Below are positions 1 through 6,056 of a DNA stretch of 11,095 nt, piece after piece. Positions within the stretch are counted from its first letter, which is position 1. The number at the start of each line of letters is the position of its first letter. A model generated the notes under the pieces. That model had not been told where the DNA came from. It saw nothing but the letters and a program-made list of their open reading frames with translations, and searched no databases. The translations under genes and the position numbers were made by a program. Source of the stretch: an uncultured Collinsella sp. (GTDB taxonomy: Bacteria > Actinomycetota > Coriobacteriia > Coriobacteriales > Coriobacteriaceae); the NCBI GenBank assembly GCA_937969105.1, contig CALBUZ010000080.1, positions 1-11,095 of the forward strand, given 5' to 3'.

Positions 1-1859
1 AGCGGCTTGTCGCGCCAACCGATCATGTCCATCGCGCGCAGCAGGCAGCGGTCGAGCGCGCAGGCGTTGAGCTTCTCGTTGTAGTACTGCAGCATGGTCT
101 CGCCCTCGCGCACGATGTTCTTAAGGCGCAGGTCGGCGGGGTCCATGTGCAGCATGTCGGCGAGCTCGTTGACGGCGCTCTCCACGGCAAACTGACCCTG
201 GGTGGCACCGTAGCCACGATACGCGCCGCCACGGTTGGTATTGGTGTAGACGGCGTCCCAGCTAAAGCGGCTCGCCTTCACGTGGTTGTAGATGGGCAAG
301 CTCTTGTGGCCCGAAAGGCCGATCGTCGTGGTGGCGTGCTCGCCGTACGCGCCGGCGTTGGACAGCGTGTGCAGGTCGATGGCCGTGATGGTGCCGTCGT
401 TCATGGCGCCCAGCTTAACGGTCATCTGCATCTGGTGGCGCGAGTTGCCCGCGGTGATGGTCTCCTCGCGGGTGTAGCAGCAGTAGCTCGGACGACCGGT
501 CTGCTGGGTCACGAACGCCACGAAGATCTCGCAGCAGCCCGTCTGCTTGGAGCCAAAGCCGCCGCCGATGCGCGGCTTAATAACCTGCACCTGCGACTGA
601 GGGATATCGAGCGACTGTGCGACCATACGGCGCACGTGGAAGGGCACCTGCGTAGAGGTGGTCACCGAGATGCGGCCGAACGCGTCGGTCGTCGCGAAGG
701 CGCGGAAGGTCTCCATGGGCGCGGTCTGCGTGGCCTGGCTGGTGTAGGTGCGCTCAAAGACGATGTCGCTCTGGGCGAAAGCCTCGTCCAGATCGCCATA
801 ATCGCTGGTACCGCTGCACACCAGGTTGCGAGCAACGTCGCCGCCCTGCGGGAACATAAAGGTCACGTCGCCCTCGGGGTGGACCACGATGTCACTATCG
901 AGTGCCTGGGTAAAGTCGAGCAGCGGCTCGAGTACCTCGTAGTCGACCTTGATGAGCTTGAGTGCCTTGTCGGCGGCCTCCTCGGTCTCGGCGGCGACGA
1001 TCGCCACCTCCTCGTTTTGGTAGCGCACGAGGTTCTCGAGGATCAGGCGGTCGTAGGGACTCGGCTGCGGATAGCTCTGGCCGGCGATGGTAAAGCGGCG
1101 CTGGGGCACGTCCTCGTAGGTGTAGACGCCCACGACGCCGGGCACCTTCAGGGCGCGCGACGTATCGATGGAGCGGATCTTGGCGCGGGCATAGGGGCTG
1201 CGCTTGAGTTTGACGATGAGCGCGCCGGCGGGCACCATATCGCCGGTGTAGACCGGACGACCCTCGAGCAAGGCCTTCGAGTCCTTCTTGGGCTGCTTGT
1301 GGGTGATCTGCTTGTAGGAGACGCCGTCAGAGCTGGTGTCGTTGACGGGCAGCTCGGGCATCTCAAAGCCCACCTGCACGCCGGATTCGTTGAGGAAGCG
1401 GACGATGGCGCGCAGTTGGCTCTCGTAGCCGCTGCAGCGGCAGAGGTTGCCGGCGAGCTGGCGCGAGAGCTCCTCACGCGTGGCGACGAGGCTCGGGTCC
1501 TCTTTGGCGGCGCGGGCGAGCGCCAGTACGTTCATGATGAGGCCGGGGGCGCAAAAACCACACTGCTCGGCGCCTTCGGCAGCCATCGCACGGGCCAGTG
1601 CCTCGGACTCGGCCTTGAGGCCCTCGAGCGTGGTGATGGAGCGGCCCTCAACACGGGCGGCGGGAACCGAGCAGCTCAGCACCGGGTCGCCGTCGAGCCA
1701 CACCGTGCACAGGCCGCAGTTGGTGGTCTCGCAGGCACAGCGCACCGACGCGCAGCCCTGCTCGCGTAGAAGCGCAAAGAGCATGGTGTCGGGGGCAATC
1801 TGAACCTTGACCTTGCGGCCGTTGAGCGTAAAGGAAAGATCGATGAGTTTGGCAGCCAT
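1..1859 (-). CDS. XdhD-like molybdenum hydroxylase, fused 2Fe-2S and molybdopterin domains (3' end cut by window edge)
   Basis: Xanthine dehydrogenase-family catalytic protein; oxidises an unidentified purine or other N-heterocycle/aldehyde in the cytoplasm. ATG at 1859-1857; 619 codons are visible and the frame is open to base 1. Residues 1-80 form a plant-type 2Fe-2S domain with Cys43, Cys48, Cys51 and Cys63. Residues 95-160 hold the second [2Fe-2S] motif pair, CGFC (100-103) and CRC (140-142). From about residue 195 the Mo-binding region follows, with GGGFGSKQ and AYRGYGATQG motifs near the 2/3 point. The first cluster reads RCAC rather than the usual GC, but all eight cysteines are kept. 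The FAD subunit is encoded separately just upstream, and the two reading frames share one base (TAATG), so they are surely one operon. Domain order and FAD-then-catalytic gene order resemble E. coli ygfM-xdhD (about 956 aa), so roughly a third of the protein is missing here. Substrate is not known; it could be a selenium-dependent purine hydroxylase. Confidence 0.9.
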   Translation of the reverse strand, partial: MAAKLIDLSFTLNGRKVKVQIAPDTMLFALLREQGCASVRCACETTNCGLCTVWLDGDPVLSCSVPAARVEGRSITTLEGLKAESEALARAMAAEGAEQCGFCAPGLIMNVLALARAAKEDPSLVATREELSRQLAGNLCRCSGYESQLRAIVRFLNESGVQVGFEMPELPVNDTSSDGVSYKQITHKQPKKDSKALLEGRPVYTGDMVPAGALIVKLKRSPYARAKIRSIDTSRALKVPGVVGVYTYEDVPQRRFTIAGQSYPQPSPYDRLILENLVRYQNEEVAIVAAETEEAADKALKLIKVDYEVLEPLLDFTQALDSDIVVHPEGDVTFMFPQGGDVARNLVCSGTSDYGDLDEAFAQSDIVFERTYTSQATQTAPMETFRAFATTDAFGRISVTTSTQVPFHVRRMVAQSLDIPQSQVQVIKPRIGGGFGSKQTGCCEIFVAFVTQQTGRPSYCCYTREETITAGNSRHQMQMTVKLGAMNDGTITAIDLHTLSNAGAYGEHATTTIGLSGHKSLPIYNHVKASRFSWDAVYTNTNRGGAYRGYGATQGQFAVESAVNELADMLHMDPADLRLKNIVREGETMLQYYNEKLNACALDRCLLRAMDMIGWRDKP

Positions 1860-2773
1860 TAGCGCACCTCGCTAGAATCGACGCCGGGCACGCGGCGGCA
1901 GGAATACTCGTCCGTGGCGAACTTAGGGATCTGCACGGTCTCGAGCTCGCGGGCAAGCGCGGCCGAAAGCTCGATACCGGCGGCGCGGCGCACGGCCTGC
2001 ACGGCAAGCGGCGCCGAGATGCGACGGCGGTACTCGGCCGAGCCCCACAGGTTGGTGCCGTAGCTCAGTGCACGCACGGATGCGGCAAGGGCGCGAAGCT
2101 CATCCTCGGAAGGCTGCTCGTTCACCAGGCCACACGTCTCGCCCTGCAGCAGAGTCGCGCGCAGCGGGCGGGCACCCACGGTGACATGCCAGGTGTTATC
2201 CCACCAGGCGGCGGTAACGTTTAAGGAGGGGAAGTCCGTCGCGGCCTTGCGCACGGCCTCGTAGCTCGCGCGGTAGTCGTGCTTAACGACCACGACGTGC
2301 TCGATCACGTCGCGCACGTAGCCCATCCGCACGAACTCGGCGAGCGGCACGCGGCCGGCACCCGTCAGCTCAACATACGAATCGAGCGCCAGGAACGCCG
2401 AGAGCACGTCCGAGAAGCCAAAGCGGCCGTAAATGCTGCCGCCCACCGTGGCGGTGTTGCGCAGCTGCACGCCCACGATATCGTGGACGGCGAACTCAAA
2501 GACATGGTTGACAAGCGCGTTGAGCTCGGCATGACGCTCGAGCTGGCGCAGGGTGCACATGGCGCCGATGCGAAACTCGGTCTCGGTCTCCTCGATCTGA
2601 TCGAGTCCGCAGGCCGAAAGGTCAATCGCCGTCGCCACACGACGCGAACCCAGACGCATCCAGATGCCGCCGCCCACAATCTTGTTGTTGCGGTTCTTCT
2701 GCAAGAGCTCATAGGCTTCGGCCGCGTTTCCAACACGGACGTAGGTACCGAACTTGAGCACGTTCTCCCCCAT
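1859..2773 (-). CDS. FAD-binding subunit of molybdenum hydroxylase (XdhB/YgfM-like)
   Basis: FAD subunit (304 aa) of the xanthine-dehydrogenase-family enzyme encoded next to it; it takes electrons from the 2Fe-2S clusters of the partner and passes them to an acceptor such as NAD or ferredoxin. The FAD_binding_5 fold is seen in IVGGGIWM (residues 32-39, contacting FAD phosphates) and RNTATVGGSIYGRFGFSD (105-122), the second FAD motif typical of this family. The C-terminal part (about 195-295) matches the CO-dehydrogenase flavoprotein C-terminal domain in length and position. The start is uncertain. The ATG at 2773 has GGAG only 2 nt upstream, while the GTG five codons in (2761) follows GGGGGAG, giving a protein starting (M)LKFGTYVRV. 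It ends TAA at 1861-1859, overlapping the next ATG by one base. Specific substrate and acceptor cannot be read from the sequence. Confidence 0.9.
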   Translation of the reverse strand: MGENVLKFGTYVRVGNAAEAYELLQKNRNNKIVGGGIWMRLGSRRVATAIDLSACGLDQIEETETEFRIGAMCTLRQLERHAELNALVNHVFEFAVHDIVGVQLRNTATVGGSIYGRFGFSDVLSAFLALDSYVELTGAGRVPLAEFVRMGYVRDVIEHVVVVKHDYRASYEAVRKAATDFPSLNVTAAWWDNTWHVTVGARPLRATLLQGETCGLVNEQPSEDELRALAASVRALSYGTNLWGSAEYRRRISAPLAVQAVRRAAGIELSAALARELETVQIPKFATDEYSCRRVPGVDSSEVR

Positions 2774-2797
2774 CTCTCCACTTGTCCAGTACTTTTA

Positions 2798-2806
2798 AGT
2801 GTACCA
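2798..2806 (-). promoter_or_regulatory. Possible extended -10 for the FAD/XdhD operon
   Basis: On the minus strand TGGTACACT resembles an extended -10 (TGn followed by TACACT) about 25 nt upstream of the ATG at 2773. No convincing -35 is present at the usual spacing. The only other feature in this 5' region is the long palindrome at 2853-2927. Weak evidence. Confidence 0.25.
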
Positions 2807-2852
2807 AACGAGGGGCCGCACACCGTTTTAGGACAAAATCCACCCACCCATC

Positions 2853-2927
2853 CATAACTTGCGGTGAAATACGGACTGATTAGCCGTTCTGGAACGCTAA
2901 ACAGTCCGTATTTCACCGCAAGTTATG
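2853..2927. repeat. Long perfect palindrome, copy 1 of a two-member family
   Basis: The arms 2853-2878 and 2902-2927 are perfect reverse complements over 26 bp. The outer part contains AACTTGCGGTGAAATA and the inner part CGGACTG. The 23-nt centre can pair again (TTAGC 2880-2884 with GCTAA 2896-2900), so the whole unit can fold into one long hairpin. It sits between the gdhA terminator and the FAD-subunit gene, about 80 bp upstream of the latter. Copy 2 at 5967-6032 shares the outer TTGCGGTGRAATA block but has a different inner block, also perfectly paired. No T-run follows on either strand, so it is not a classic intrinsic terminator. No transposase is nearby. Function unknown; a non-autonomous mobile repeat, REP-like element or structured RNA are all possible. 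Confidence 0.9.
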
Positions 2928-2945
2928 AAGAGTCCTCCAGGATAG

Positions 2946-2980
2946 AAAAGGCTCCCAGCCAAGATGACTGGGAGCCTTAT
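2946..2980 (-). terminator. Intrinsic terminator of gdhA
   Basis: The arms 2948-2958 and 2968-2978 are 11-bp perfect complements (AAGGCTCCCAG on one side) around a 9-nt loop. On the minus strand the stem closes with CCTT and runs into TT, giving a short U-tract. It begins 24 nt after the gdhA TAA, the expected place for its terminator. The A-rich start of the stem gives it a partly bidirectional look. Confidence 0.9.
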
Positions 2981-3001
2981 TTGGCGCTATGAAGCGAAGA
3001 T

Positions 3002-4357
3002 TTAGCAGACGCCCTGGGCGAGCATGGCGTCGGCGACCTTCAAGAAGCCGGCGATGTTGGCGCCCATGACAAAGTTGCCCTCCTGGCCATACTCCTTGGC
3101 GGTGTCGTCCACGTTGTGGAACATGCCGCGCATGAGCTGCTCGAGCTTGCCGTCGACCTCCTCGAAGGTCCAGGACAGGTGCTCGGCGTTCTGGCTCATC
3201 TCCAGGCCGGACACGAGCACGCCGCCGGCGTTGGCAGCCTTACCGGGCATAAAGGCGACGCCGTTCTCCTGGAAGTAGGTCGTGGCCTCGATGGTCGTGG
3301 GCATGTTCGCGCCCTCGCCGACCACCTTGCAGCCGTTGGCGACGAGCGCCTGGGCGTCCTCGAGCAGCAGCGTGTTCTCGCGAGCGCAGGGCAGCGCGAT
3401 GTCGCAGGGCAGCTGCCACACGCCGCGGCCGTCGCCCTCGTGCCACGTGGCGTTGGGCTTCTCGTCAACGTACATGGCGAGCGTGACGCCCTTGTCGTGG
3501 CCAGAGCGCTTCTTGTTGTAGATGTGCTCGAGCACGGTGTAGTCGATGCCGTCGGGATCCTCGACCCAGCCATGGGTGTCGGAGCAGGCCAGCACCTTGC
3601 CGCCGAGCTGAGAGACCTTCTGGACGGCGTAGATGGCGACGTTGCCGGAGCCATGGACGACGACGTTCTTGCCCTCGAAGGAGTCGCCACGGCTCTTGAG
3701 GTACTCGTCCACAAAGTAGGCCAGGCCGTAGCCGGTGGCCTCGGTACGGGCGAGCGAGCCGCCAAAGGAGAGGCCCTTGCCGGTAAGGACGCCGGTCCAC
3801 TCGTTGGTCAGGCGCTTGTACTGACCGAACAGGTAGGCAACCTCGCGGCCGCCAACGCCCAGGTCGCCGGCGGGAACGTCGGTGTTGGGGCCAATGTGGC
3901 GATAGAGCTCGGTCATGAAGGACTGGCAGAAGTGCATGATCTCGTTGTTGGACTTGCCCTTGGGGTCAAAGTCGGAGCCGCCCTTGCCGCCGCCCATGGG
4001 AAGGGTGGTCAGGCTGTTCTTGAGGATCTGCTCCAGGCCCAGGAACTTGAGCATGCCCAGGGTGACCGTCGGGTTAAAGCGCAGGCCGCCCTTGTAGGGT
4101 CCAATGGCAGAGTTGAACTCGACGCGGTAGCCGCGATTGACCTGGACCTTGCCCTGGTCGTCGACCCAGGGGACACGGAACATAACGATGCGCTCGGGCT
4201 CGACGAGGCGCTCAAGCAGGGCGGCCTCCTCGTACTCGGGGTGGGCGTCGAGCGCCGGCTGAATGGTGCCGAGGATCTCGGTCGCGGCCTGGATGAACTC
4301 AGGCTGCTCGGGATAGCGGGCCTTGAGCTCGTCGAGAACTTTCTGCGTGTAGCTCAT
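3002..4357 (-). CDS. gdhA: NADP-type glutamate dehydrogenase GdhA
   Basis: Hexameric glutamate dehydrogenase (451 aa, normal for the bacterial NADP-specific class): 2-oxoglutarate + NH4+ + NAD(P)H to glutamate, the cytoplasmic entry point for ammonia. The catalytic domain carries K89 in YKGGLRF, K113, the active-site lysine K125 in PMGGGKGG, and D165 in PAGDLGVGG. The Rossmann domain has GSGNVA (236-241) and ends with the conserved GEGANMP and GKAANAGGV stretches. NADP specificity is inferred from overall likeness to GdhA and was not tested. The start is set by a strong GGAGGAAGC just before the ATG at 4357-4355; an upstream in-frame ATG at 4405 lacks this and adds 16 atypical residues. It stands alone as a transcription unit, with about 258 bp upstream and its own terminator downstream, and has no obvious link to the selenium genes on its right. 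Confidence 0.97.
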   Translation of the reverse strand: MSYTQKVLDELKARYPEQPEFIQAATEILGTIQPALDAHPEYEEAALLERLVEPERIVMFRVPWVDDQGKVQVNRGYRVEFNSAIGPYKGGLRFNPTVTLGMLKFLGLEQILKNSLTTLPMGGGKGGSDFDPKGKSNNEIMHFCQSFMTELYRHIGPNTDVPAGDLGVGGREVAYLFGQYKRLTNEWTGVLTGKGLSFGGSLARTEATGYGLAYFVDEYLKSRGDSFEGKNVVVHGSGNVAIYAVQKVSQLGGKVLACSDTHGWVEDPDGIDYTVLEHIYNKKRSGHDKGVTLAMYVDEKPNATWHEGDGRGVWQLPCDIALPCARENTLLLEDAQALVANGCKVVGEGANMPTTIEATTYFQENGVAFMPGKAANAGGVLVSGLEMSQNAEHLSWTFEEVDGKLEQLMRGMFHNVDDTAKEYGQEGNFVMGANIAGFLKVADAMLAQGVC

Positions 4358-4569
4358 GCTTCCTCCAATTGATGGAAAAGAAAAGTGTCGTTCGAGGCGC
4401 CCCATGCGCCGCGAGCTTTATCGAGTATGGATAATATCGCACTGTTGCAGCAAAGTTTCGCATAAGCCGACGAGCAGATGTTTCGTTTTGATTACGATGC
4501 AGGTAGATGCGTTTTTGAGTGCCTGACGTGCAAAACCTGTGTTTCAAACCTGTTTCGTCCACGTGTTCC
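4358..4569 (-). promoter_or_regulatory. gdhA 5' region with weak candidate promoter
   Basis: No gene is seen in this stretch. On the minus strand a TATTAT hexamer (4436-4431) lies about 74 nt upstream of the gdhA ATG and could be a -10, but the hexamer 17 bp further upstream (GAAACT) is a poor -35. The region is richer in A and T than the flanking genes, as expected for a promoter. No clear operator was seen. Confidence 0.3.
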
Positions 4570-4608
4570 ACACCACCACAAAGGTGCCTGTCCCCAATGT
4601 GGTGGTGT
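4570..4608. repeat. Inverted repeat with GGTGCCTGTCCCC centre
   Basis: ACACCACCACA (4570-4580) and TGTGGTGGTGT (4598-4608) are perfect 11-bp complements around the 17-nt loop AAGGTGCCTGTCCCCAA. The hairpin starts 6 nt after the TAA of the DUF3343 gene. No T-run follows on either strand, so it is not a canonical terminator. It shares nothing with the TTGCGGTGRAATA palindromes. Similar GGTGCCTGTCCCC strings recur between genes in various bacterial genomes as I remember them, which would make this a dispersed REP-like element; that part is recollection and not shown by the window. Confidence 0.7.
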
Positions 4609-4614
4609 TGGTGG

Positions 4615-5010
4615 TTAGAGGACGAGCTGATGGTAGTCGGCGGGGGTTATGCGGCCTTCGGTGGCAGCGCGGAAGGCGGCGAGGGCATCGCCGGAGAACG
4701 GCATGACCCAGCAAAGCCCACAGCCGGCAGTAATGGAGCCCGGCAATGGCATGATGCGCCCGGGCACACCGGCGGCAAGGCACAGCTGCTCGCATTCCAT
4801 CACATCGAAAGTGCTGTCGAACGACACGATGATCTTGCGTTCGTGGTCGAGGGCATCGCCGGACGGGCCTTCGCGGTGTGCCTCACGATACGCCGCGGCG
4901 GCCGCTTCCTCTTCCGCAGTATGTCCACAGCCACCGCAGCCGCAGGTACAGGGCTCGGAACCATCGCAAGTGCAAGACTCTCCCGTGTCGGGGCAAATAT
5001 CGTGAGACAT
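4615..5010 (-). CDS. DUF3343 family (putative Se/S carrier-like) protein with Cys-rich N-terminus
   Basis: A 131-aa cytoplasmic protein with no signal peptide or membrane segment. Residues 59-130 match DUF3343 (Pfam PF11823, described as putative Se/S carrier protein-like): a beta strand (KIIVSF), a helix with Cys73 and Cys77, then GRIMPLPGSITAGCGLCW holding Cys97, the family's hallmark cysteine, and Cys100. Residues 1-30 add seven cysteines (6, 13, 15, 21, 23, 25, 28) ending in CGCGGCGH, a possible metal- or selenium-binding module; 31-58 is an acidic, alanine-rich linker. Most DUF3343 proteins I know are 75-100 aa, so the extension is unusual. GGAG lies 5 nt before the ATG. It starts 15 nt after the mobA stop, so the two are co-transcribed, and the surrounding selABC genes support a role in selenium or sulfur handling. 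No biochemical activity can be stated. Confidence 0.8.
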   Translation of the reverse strand: MSHDICPDTGESCTCDGSEPCTCGCGGCGHTAEEEAAAAAYREAHREGPSGDALDHERKIIVSFDSTFDVMECEQLCLAAGVPGRIMPLPGSITAGCGLCWVMPFSGDALAAFRAATEGRITPADYHQLVL

Positions 5011-5025
5011 GGCAACTCCAATCGT

Positions 5026-5658
5026 CTAGGCGAGCAACTCGGCCGCCGCAAACTCCTCGGGTGTATTGACGTTTTCGAAGCAGAGCGTCGAGCCCGCGGC
5101 CTTAACGATCTGCGGCTCATCCATATAGCCAGCCTGAACGCGATTGATCAGGCAGCGAATGCGCTGGCGGTCGCAGGCAAGCAGCTCTTGGGCAACCGGC
5201 GCACAAGCGTCACGGCGCCAGACGGCGCAAAGCGGCTCAATCCCCCGCTCCTCGCGCGGCACGCACACGTCGAGCGCCTCGGCCTCGACACAGCCAGCAA
5301 GGGCACCGATTAGCTCCGAAGAGACAAACGGCATATCACAGGCGACGATAGCAACGAGAGGCAGCCGGGCCGCAGTCAGCGAACTCGCGATGCCGCGCAT
5401 GGCGCCCGCCGGCCCCTCAAGGTCCGACACTATTCGCGGCACCAGGCCGCCAAACGCGCGCTCCTCAAGGTAGGCAAGCTCGCTGGGACGCGAAGTCGTC
5501 ACGACCAATTCGCCGGCAACTGGCGCCAACCGACCCAGCACGCGTTCGATGAGCGGCTCGCCGCAAAACGCCATGCGAGCCTTATCACAGCCCATGCGCG
5601 AGGACAGTCCACCCGCTTGGACGACACAAGAAAGATCGGCACGTCTTACGGTAGTCAT
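5026..5658 (-). CDS. mobA: Molybdenum cofactor guanylyltransferase MobA
   Basis: Transfers GMP from GTP to molybdopterin-bound Mo, forming the guanine-dinucleotide cofactor that DMSO-reductase-family enzymes need (210 aa). The nucleotidyltransferase fold shows the GTP loop AGGLSSRMGCDK (residues 15-26), GPAGAMRG (82-89), and CDMPF (107-111) with the Mg-binding Asp108; the C-terminus has the usual NVNTPEEFA. The start at 5658 follows GGAGG 11 nt upstream. The same frame stays open to 5964, but that extension would run through the selC tRNA and its terminator, so it is not used. It lies downstream of selC and 15 nt before the DUF3343 gene. A MocA-type cytidylyltransferase for the XDH enzymes is the alternative reading; the DMSO-reductase-family gene nearby favours MobA. 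Confidence 0.88.
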   Translation of the reverse strand: MTTVRRADLSCVVQAGGLSSRMGCDKARMAFCGEPLIERVLGRLAPVAGELVVTTSRPSELAYLEERAFGGLVPRIVSDLEGPAGAMRGIASSLTAARLPLVAIVACDMPFVSSELIGALAGCVEAEALDVCVPREERGIEPLCAVWRRDACAPVAQELLACDRQRIRCLINRVQAGYMDEPQIVKAAGSTLCFENVNTPEEFAAAELLA

Positions 5659-5748
5659 ACGGCAAAACACCTCCATCGGCATGCTCGAAACCCGGTGCAC
5701 GAAGCTAAATACAGCCACCGAAATAGCAGCACTACGAAAAGCTCGTGC

Positions 5749-5804
5749 AAAAACAAAACAGCGCCTTTGCGGCACGCAGCAAGACCGCGAGCACAAAAGC
5801 GCTG
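5749..5804 (-). terminator. Intrinsic terminator after selC
   Basis: On the minus strand CAGCGCTTTTG (5804-5794) pairs with CAAAGGCGCTG (5769-5759) over 11 bp with one G-U pair. An inner CGCGG/CTGCG stem follows. The hairpin runs straight into TTTTGTTTTT (5758-5749). It begins 8 nt after the tRNA 3' end, so selC is probably its own transcript and mobA needs some read-through or a separate promoter in 5659-5748. Confidence 0.85.
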
Positions 5805-5812
5805 GTAGCGTA

Positions 5813-5909
5813 TGGCGGGAACGTATGTGAATCGAACACATCCAAGACGTTTTGCACGCCTCGCAACGGTTTTGAGGACCGCGGAGCCCACCGGAGCCCA
5901 TCCGTTCCC
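5813..5909 (-). tRNA. selC: tRNA-Sec (anticodon UCA)
   Basis: A 97-nt selenocysteine tRNA, first charged with serine and then converted to Sec by SelA. Starting at 5909: acceptor 5' strand GGGAACGG; a 6-bp D stem GGGCTC/GGGCTC with G-U pairs and the 4-nt loop CGGT, the extended D arm typical of bacterial tRNA-Sec; anticodon stem GCGGT/ACCGT with loop CCTCAAA (anticodon TCA); an 8-bp variable stem CGAGGCGT/ACGTCTTG with loop GCAAA; T arm ATGTG-TTCGATT-CACAT; acceptor 3' strand ACGTTCCC, discriminator G and an encoded CCA. Seven acceptor pairs are perfect, while the eighth is G opposite A, where an 8-bp stem is expected. It lies between selB and mobA, next to its partner genes. Confidence 0.96.
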
Positions 5910-5921
5910 AAGTGCGCCGGT

Positions 5922-5952
5922 ATTTTACCAAACCGAAACGGATCCATCCCAA
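5922..5952 (-). promoter_or_regulatory. Probable selC promoter
   Basis: On the minus strand TAAAAT (5927-5922) lies 12 nt upstream of the tRNA 5' end, fitting a -10 with a short leader. The -35 is unclear: TTGGGA sits 19 bp upstream of it, a long spacing. No other promoter-like sequence lies between the palindrome and selC. Confidence 0.45.
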
Positions 5953-5966
5953 AAAGACGAGCAAGA

Positions 5967-6032
5967 AGTTGCGGTGGAATAGTTCCTGGTTTGGCGTTAG
6001 ATGCCGAAAACAGGAACTATTTCACCGCAACT
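5967..6032. repeat. Long palindrome, copy 2 of a two-member family
   Basis: The arms 5967-5988 and 6011-6032 pair over 22 bp, with a single G-T wobble when read on the plus strand. The outer part holds TTGCGGTGGAATA and the inner part GTTCCTG. The 22-nt centre pairs again (TTTGGC 5990-5995 with GCCGAA 6003-6008, one wobble). Compared with copy 1 at 2853-2927, the outer block is nearly identical while the inner block differs on both arms together (CGGAC/GTCCG against GTTCC/GGAAC), so base pairing is kept. It lies 24 nt after the selB stop and about 40 bp before the selC promoter. Both wobbles are G-U in a plus-strand RNA and would be C-A mismatches in a minus-strand RNA. Confidence 0.88.
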
Positions 6033-6056
6033 GATGAGGCGGGCCGAGCAGCCAAT

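Noticed and set aside
147..1769. 540-codon plus-strand open frame opposite the XdhD-like gene
   Set aside because: It is a GC-rich antisense shadow of a clearly conserved protein, its translation is low-complexity (A, G, L, R, H), and it has no recognisable domain.
2853..2927. Palindrome copy 1 as an intrinsic terminator for gdhA
   Set aside because: A proper terminator already lies between it and gdhA at 2946-2980, and no T-run follows the palindrome on either strand.
3116..4372. 418-codon plus-strand open frame opposite gdhA
   Set aside because: Long frames opposite glutamate dehydrogenase genes are a known effect of codon bias in high-GC DNA; the translation has no recognisable domain.
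4358..4405. 16-residue longer GdhA start at 4405
   Set aside because: The strong GGAGGAAGC sits inside it just before the ATG at 4357, and the shorter protein has the normal family N-terminus and length.
5659..5964. N-terminal extension of mobA to an ATG at 5964 (312-aa reading)
   Set aside because: It runs through selC and its terminator, gives a basic, unconserved sequence, and the ATG at 5658 has a good ribosome binding site and begins just before the family's GTP loop.
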